A stretch of 9,758 bases of DNA, taken from Bdellovibrio sp. GTDB lineage: Bacteria > Bdellovibrionota > Bdellovibrionia > Bdellovibrionales > Bdellovibrionaceae. How positions within the stretch are numbered: position 1 is the stretch's first letter; each line of letters opens with the position of its first letter. The stretch is from contig JAHRXB010000031.1 of NCBI GenBank assembly GCA_019104905.1, positions 1 to 9,758 of the forward strand. The letters run 5' to 3'. The translations under genes were made by a program, and so were the position numbers. Under the pieces are notes generated by a model that searched no databases, was not told where the DNA came from, and was given only the letters and a program-made list of their open reading frames with translations. Shown here piece by piece: positions 5,988-9,758 of the stretch.

Positions 5988-6461
5988 TTACTCAAGGCTC
6001 TTAATAAATTTCAAAATCTCTGCGGCATGCCCCTCGGCTTTCACTTTGCGAAACTCACCGACCAGCTTTTGGCTTTCGTCGATCACAAAAGTGCTGCGCT
6101 CAATGCCCATGACCTTCTTTCCGTACATATTCTTTTCTTTGATCACGTCAAAGAGTTTGCAGACCTCTTCGTCTTCGTCAGAAAGCAGCTCAAATTTGAA
6201 ATCATATTTACAAATAAACTTGTCGTGCGACTTAAGACTGTCGCGGGAAATACCGTACACTTCGGCATTCTGCTTTTTAAATTGCGACAACATCTCGTTG
6301 AACTCAATTCCTTCTGTCGTACACCCCGGTGTACTGTCTTTAGGATAGAAATAAAGAACAACTTTCTTGCCCTTTTGCGAAGCCAGACTGAACTCTTCCC
6401 CGCTTGATGAGGCGATTTTAAAATTTGGAACTTTCTTTCCCATTTCAACTTTAGCGGCCAT
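5988..6461 (-). CDS. bcp: Peroxiredoxin, BCP/PrxQ subfamily
   Basis: A thiol peroxidase of 157 residues that reduces H2O2 and organic hydroperoxides, recycled by thioredoxin or a similar donor. The active site YFYPKDSTPGCTTEG holds peroxidatic Cys47 with conserved Pro and Thr, and ERSTFVID contains the conserved Arg122. The position five residues after Cys47, where E. coli Bcp has its resolving Cys, is Ile here. Cys84 in SHDKFICKY sits where the resolving Cys of Xanthomonas PrxQ lies (alpha-3), and DVIKEKNMYGKK also matches that type, so an intramolecular Cys47-Cys84 disulfide is likely. Cys101 is extra. The ATG at 6461 has AAGGAG seven bases upstream. The frame stays open further upstream but reads unrelated basic sequence that is a shadow of the lipoprotein gene. 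The start overlaps the lipoprotein stop by 11 bases, suggesting translational coupling. No signal peptide, so cytosolic. Confidence 0.95.
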   Translation of the reverse strand: MAAKVEMGKKVPNFKIASSSGEEFSLASQKGKKVVLYFYPKDSTPGCTTEGIEFNEMLSQFKKQNAEVYGISRDSLKSHDKFICKYDFKFELLSDEDEEVCKLFDVIKEKNMYGKKVMGIERSTFVIDESQKLVGEFRKVKAEGHAAEILKFIKSLE

Positions 6462-7533
6462 GCGGCACTCCTTCTTGCGGTTCTTCAACTGGTGGGGCCT
6501 CTTGTGTTTCCGGCTCGACAACGGGCTCTGCGCCAAAAGTCCCCTGCTGCATAAGAACATCAGGATCCACAACTCGAGGCGGAGGCAACGGAGACCCCGG
6601 AAGCGGCGTGATTTTAGCAGGCCCTGCGGGAGCCGGTGCATCCTCACCCTCTGGCGGTAACTCCAGAGGAGGCGCCCCCGGAACTCGTTCCGCATTCACC
6701 TTCGGACTTGGAGAAGGTGTTGGTTTTGCCGTCGGAGAAGGCGTCGGTGTCGGCGTTGGCGCATAAAGTTCTGTCTCTGTGACCAGAATTTTGCCTTCCA
6801 GAGGCACATCCGCTTCAATCTTGCGAATGTCACTGAGATTTTCATAGACCTTTCCACGAAGTTTAATCAGATTTCGTCCCGCCTGTTCATAATCATAAAC
6901 ATCAAGACGTATCATCTGTTCTTTGTTGCGGTCTTGCGCCCAATCTTTACATTTGAGGGATGACAACTGCCCTTTTTCATTTCCTCGCAAAGTACACTGA
7001 ATATGTTTATTGAGGACCGTGGCTCCCAAGCCCAAAATTTCCTCTAAATTTTCTGGAAAAAAAGTCACCTGAATCTCACTGAGGCTAGTCGCGGAAAAAT
7101 CAGCCAGCTTCTTTGCTTCCGTTTTTTCGCTGCATTTTTCAAAAACTTCCCCTTTTTGAGGAAATCCATCCAGACCCATCACATCGCGCTTCACCACATA
7201 GCGATCACAGCGAAACATGGACTTATTTGAAAGCTTGATGTTTTGTGATGAAAGTAACGCTCTTTGAATTTTTCCAAACGGAGATTTTCCAACAGGTCTT
7301 CGTTCTGCGGTCAAAACCCACCAGGCCTCGCGATGGATTGCATCTGCCTGCTCAAAATAACGCGTAAAAATACTGAGACTTTTGTCCTTATTCATCCCGT
7401 CTTCTGTCGTGACGGACTTCTGAATCACTTTAGGCGCCGCCACAACAGGTTCAGGAACCTTTTCTTCCTTCGAAAAACAGGAAGTTAGGCCGCAAAGAGA
7501 TCCAGCAACAACGAAGGCACGAAGGACTTTCAT
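6451..7533 (-). CDS. Predicted lipoprotein with proline-rich C-terminal tail, function unknown
   Basis: A 360-residue protein not recognised as any named family. The N terminus MKVLRAFVVAGSLCGLTSC is a lipoprotein signal peptide with lipobox LTSC (lipidated Cys19), so it should be membrane anchored and face the periplasm or outside. Residues about 50-255 look like a folded domain with four cysteines (109, 134, 180, 195) that could form two disulfides. From about 259 to the end the chain is low-complexity: a Thr/Ser-Pro stretch (APTPTPTPSP and similar), then a Pro/Glu-rich tail with no hydrophobic anchor, perhaps a flexible cell-wall or envelope spacer. No catalytic motif stands out. The stop overlaps the start of the PrxQ gene, so the two are co-expressed. 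The ATG has no strong ribosome site (only AGAG directly before it). A coding gene is well supported; its role is open. Confidence 0.82.
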   Translation of the reverse strand: MKVLRAFVVAGSLCGLTSCFSKEEKVPEPVVAAPKVIQKSVTTEDGMNKDKSLSIFTRYFEQADAIHREAWWVLTAERRPVGKSPFGKIQRALLSSQNIKLSNKSMFRCDRYVVKRDVMGLDGFPQKGEVFEKCSEKTEAKKLADFSATSLSEIQVTFFPENLEEILGLGATVLNKHIQCTLRGNEKGQLSSLKCKDWAQDRNKEQMIRLDVYDYEQAGRNLIKLRGKVYENLSDIRKIEADVPLEGKILVTETELYAPTPTPTPSPTAKPTPSPSPKVNAERVPGAPPLELPPEGEDAPAPAGPAKITPLPGSPLPPPRVVDPDVLMQQGTFGAEPVVEPETQEAPPVEEPQEGVPHGR

Positions 7534-7643
7534 ACTCTAAGTCTTGCAAATAGACCGAGTGAAAACAAGAATTTACTTTACCCGGCTCGAATCTTTACTC
7601 TAAACTTTCAAAGTGCAGAATTTATTAGCAACTGGAGGAGAAA
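7534..7643. promoter_or_regulatory. Divergent promoter region for the lipoprotein/bcp unit and fadD
   Basis: These 110 bp separate divergent starts and must hold both promoters, but no -35/-10 pair is convincing on either strand. On the plus strand TTTACC (7576-7581) and the T-rich CTTTACTCTAAACTTTC are possible parts. The fadD ribosome site GGAGG lies five bases before its ATG. No clear FadR-like palindrome was seen. Confidence 0.4.
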
Positions 7644-9308
7644 ATGGAAAAGATCTGGCTTAAAAACTATCCCAAAGGAGTCTCTACCGAAGTCGACCTT
7701 TCAAAATATTCTTCTCTTTATGACATTTACGAAGAGTCCATTCGGATGTTCTCCTCAAAAAAAGCCTTCACCAACATGGGAGTCAGTCTCACCTTCTCAG
7801 AGTTGGATCGCAAAGTGGATATTTTCGCGTCCTTCCTTCAGAACGAACTTAAACTGAAAAAAGGCGACCGCATCGCCATTCAGATGCCCAACCTTCTTCA
7901 ATTCCCGATCGTGGCGTTCGCAGCCCTGCGCTGTGGACTTACCATCGTAAACACCAACCCTCTTTACACCGCGAAGGAAATGCAGCACCAGTTTAAGGAT
8001 TCCGGCGCGAAAGCCATTGTTATTTTGGCGAACTATGCCCACCTCTTGGAGCAAATTCTTAAAGACACGGATATCGAAAGTATCGTGATCACAGAGATCG
8101 CCGACCTCTTCCCAACTCCCAAACGCCTCTTGGTAAATTCCGTTGTGAAGTATATCAAAAAAATGGTGCCCGCTTATCACCTACCTCAAGCTTACACGTT
8201 CCGCCAAGCTCTCGAACTAGGCGCAATGAAGCCCTCTCAAAAGATCAGCACTACTTTGGAAGATATTGCATTTTTGCAGTACACGGGCGGAACAACCGGC
8301 GTTGCTAAAGGTGCCATGCTCCTTCATCGCAATGTCTTAGCGAACGTTCTGCAAATCCGCGACTGGATGACGCCGAAACTTCGCGAAGGCGAAGAAATCG
8401 CCATCGCGGCTCTTCCTCTCTATCACATCTTCGCCTTGACGTTGAATTGCCTTGGCCTTCTTCGTTATGGTGCTGAGAACGTTCTCATCACCAATCCACG
8501 CGACATTCCTGGTTTTATCAAAGAACTTAAAAAAACTCCGTTCTCTGTTATGGCCGGGGTCAATACATTATTTAACGCTCTTATGAACAATCCAGAGTTC
8601 ATGACCATTGATTTTAGCAAAGTCAAAGTCAGCGTCGCCGGAGCCATGACCTTACAAAAATCAGTCGCTGAAAAATGGATGGAACTCACAAAATCCGTGA
8701 TCGTCGAAGGTTACGGACTGACCGAGGCCTCACCTGTTGTCTGCTGTAATCCTATTGATGGCACGGACAAAGTGGGCACCATCGGCCTTCCCTTCCCTAG
8801 TACTGATATTAAACTTCTCAATGATGACGACCAGGAAGTCGGCCTAGGTGAAGCGGGAGAGCTGTGCTGCAAAGGCCCGCAAGTCATGGCAGGATATTGG
8901 AAGCGCGATGATGAGACCGCTAAGGTCCTAAAGGACGGCTGGCTCAGAACCGGCGATATCGCCATGTTTGATGAGAGTGGTTTCTTCAAGATCGTTGATC
9001 GCAAGAAAGACATGATTCTGGTGTCTGGCTTCAATGTTTACCCCAATGAGGTCGAGGAAGCGATTGCTGGGCACCCTGGCGTTCTTGAAGTTGCCGCGAT
9101 CGGCGTTCCCGATGAGCATTCCGGAGAAATCGTAAAAGCCGTTGTCGTTAAGAAAGATCCAAACCTGACGGCTGAAGATGTTATTGCCTTCGCCCGCAAA
9201 TCCCTGACCAACTACAAGGTTCCTCGCCTGGTCGAGTTCCGCACGGAGCTTCCGAAAACAAATGTCGGAAAAATCCTTCGTCGTGCGCTCAGAGAATCCA
9301 GCAAATAG
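7644..9308 (+). CDS. fadD: Long-chain fatty acid-CoA ligase FadD
   Basis: An ANL-superfamily adenylating enzyme that activates long-chain fatty acids with ATP and CoA, feeding beta-oxidation or lipid synthesis. The 554 residues are close to E. coli FadD (561) and resemble it from the first residues (MEKIWLKNYP against MKKVWLNRYP). The ATP-binding signature is Tyr213-TGGTTGVAKGA, and EGYGLTE places Glu361 at the same number as the E. coli catalytic Glu361. GWLRTGDIA and the FadD signature DRKKDMILVSGFNVYPNEVE follow, and PKTNVGKILRR carries the adenylation lysine Lys543. LPLYHIFALT and ITNPRDIPG are also FadD-like. No signal peptide is present; the E. coli enzyme is peripherally bound to the inner membrane. 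AGGAG lies five to six bases before the ATG. The gene seems to be transcribed alone, ending at a strong terminator. All catalytic motifs are intact. Confidence 0.96.
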   Translation: MEKIWLKNYPKGVSTEVDLSKYSSLYDIYEESIRMFSSKKAFTNMGVSLTFSELDRKVDIFASFLQNELKLKKGDRIAIQMPNLLQFPIVAFAALRCGLTIVNTNPLYTAKEMQHQFKDSGAKAIVILANYAHLLEQILKDTDIESIVITEIADLFPTPKRLLVNSVVKYIKKMVPAYHLPQAYTFRQALELGAMKPSQKISTTLEDIAFLQYTGGTTGVAKGAMLLHRNVLANVLQIRDWMTPKLREGEEIAIAALPLYHIFALTLNCLGLLRYGAENVLITNPRDIPGFIKELKKTPFSVMAGVNTLFNALMNNPEFMTIDFSKVKVSVAGAMTLQKSVAEKWMELTKSVIVEGYGLTEASPVVCCNPIDGTDKVGTIGLPFPSTDIKLLNDDDQEVGLGEAGELCCKGPQVMAGYWKRDDETAKVLKDGWLRTGDIAMFDESGFFKIVDRKKDMILVSGFNVYPNEVEEAIAGHPGVLEVAAIGVPDEHSGEIVKAVVVKKDPNLTAEDVIAFARKSLTNYKVPRLVEFRTELPKTNVGKILRRALRESSK

Positions 9309-9330
9309 ATTTTAAAAATCAAAGGTAAAA

Positions 9331-9361
9331 AAAAAGGGCAGATCAAAGATCTGCCCTTTTT
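9331..9361. terminator. Bidirectional intrinsic terminator between fadD and the HiPIP gene
   Basis: AAAAAGGGCAGATC (9331-9344), loop AAA, GATCTGCCCTTTTT (9348-9361) is a perfect 14-bp stem with T runs on both strands (plus: TTTTTGCTTTT; minus: nine T). It starts 22 bases after the fadD stop and lies 23 bases past the HiPIP stop, so it serves both convergent genes. Confidence 0.92.
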
Positions 9362-9384
9362 GCTTTTATCTTATAAATTCAAGA

Positions 9385-9744
9385 TTAAGCGCGTTTATTC
9401 CAAGAAGCGCACCAAGCGTCTCCCAAAACAACTTTACCAGCGAAGATTGTGCAAGTTCCAACTTCCTTACCAGCGCGAACTTCTGTTTTTGTGTAGAATC
9501 CACAAGTAATACAGTGGTTGCCCTTAGCCTCTGGAGATTTTTTGTAGTCTTCGATGTACTTAACTGCTTTTGCTACTGAATCGTTTGGATCGATCAACGG
9601 CATAGCGCCACCTGCTGCAGGAGCAGAACCACGTTTCTTCTGAGCATTTGCTTCAGAAGAGAATACTGTTGTCAAAACAGCTGGAGCCACGACAGCGACA
9701 CCCGTGATTTTTGCTAGAGTTGAAAAGAAACTACGACGATTCAT
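9385..9744 (-). CDS. High-potential iron-sulfur protein (HiPIP) with Tat signal peptide
   Basis: A 119-residue exported electron carrier with one [4Fe-4S] cluster working between the +3 and +2 states. The N terminus MNRRSFFSTLAKITG is a twin-arginine signal, followed by a hydrophobic stretch and likely cleavage after ANA (residue 34), as expected for a cofactor folded before export. The four cluster ligands are Cys78 and Cys81 (HCITCGFY), Cys98 (GTCTIFAGK) and Cys112 (GDAWCASW), in the C-x2-C...C...C-x-S-W pattern of HiPIPs. The mature part of about 85 residues is normal for the family. HiPIPs usually carry electrons from a bc1-type complex to a reaction centre or terminal oxidase; with no photosynthesis genes in view, a respiratory role is more likely. 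The ATG at 9744 has only a weak TAAG upstream in the 14 bases left before the window edge, so its promoter is not visible. Confidence 0.92.
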   Translation of the reverse strand: MNRRSFFSTLAKITGVAVVAPAVLTTVFSSEANAQKKRGSAPAAGGAMPLIDPNDSVAKAVKYIEDYKKSPEAKGNHCITCGFYTKTEVRAGKEVGTCTIFAGKVVLGDAWCASWNKRA

Positions 9745-9758
9745 CTTATTATCGATCA

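Noticed and set aside
6462..6695. N-terminal extension of the bcp frame to 6695
   Set aside because: The extension is basic, low-quality sequence in the shadow of the lipoprotein gene; the ATG at 6461 has a perfect ribosome site and matches the family start.
1..9758. CRISPR array, insertion sequence, tRNA or phage island
   Set aside because: No regularly spaced repeats, transposase, terminal inverted repeats, tRNA-like sequence or phage genes were found; gene spacing and composition look like ordinary chromosome.

Overview
The window is a 9.8 kb stretch of an ordinary, moderate-GC bacterial chromosome. It holds nine protein genes and no RNA genes, mobile elements or CRISPR arrays. Gene content and protein style suggest a Bdellovibrio-like bacterium (Bdellovibrionota): an E. 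coli-type FadD, a Tat-exported high-potential iron-sulfur protein, a secreted papain-like protease, a proline-rich lipoprotein and an animal-like tryptophan 2,3-dioxygenase. This placement is inferred from protein resemblance, not from a marker gene.

Left block (1-1560, + strand): the 3' part of a threonine-aldolase-family PLP enzyme overlaps by four bases (ATGA) with a tryptophan 2,3-dioxygenase, so the two are probably translationally coupled. A strong hairpin terminator follows. It is built partly from the last codons of the convergent gene thrS.

Second block (1541-3143, - strand plus a divergent intergenic region): a 420-residue threonyl-tRNA synthetase that has only the catalytic core and the anticodon-binding domain. 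The N-terminal TGS and editing domains are absent. Its 340-bp upstream region is the most unusual non-coding DNA here. It contains a possible 17-codon leader peptide ending Ile-Thr-Thr-Pro at a hairpin, a second hairpin followed by T tracts (a possible attenuator), and a perfect 18-bp palindrome next to the divergent protease gene.

Third block (3144-5981, + strand): a secreted C1 (papain-like) peptidase lacking a propeptide, then htpG (Hsp90 chaperone) behind its own candidate promoter, ending in a 10-bp-stem terminator that can work on both strands.

Fourth block (5988-7533, - strand): an unrecognised lipoprotein with a proline-rich tail, overlapping by 11 bases a bcp/PrxQ peroxiredoxin of the Xanthomonas PrxQ type. 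The pair looks like a small envelope/oxidative-stress operon.

Fifth block (7644-9744): fadD (+), encoding long-chain acyl-CoA synthetase, and a convergent HiPIP gene (-). They share a 14-bp-stem bidirectional terminator.

No clear new multi-gene defence or mobile system is visible. The points most worth checking are the editing-less ThrRS with its possible threonine attenuator, the aldolase/TDO pair, and the lipoprotein/PrxQ pair.
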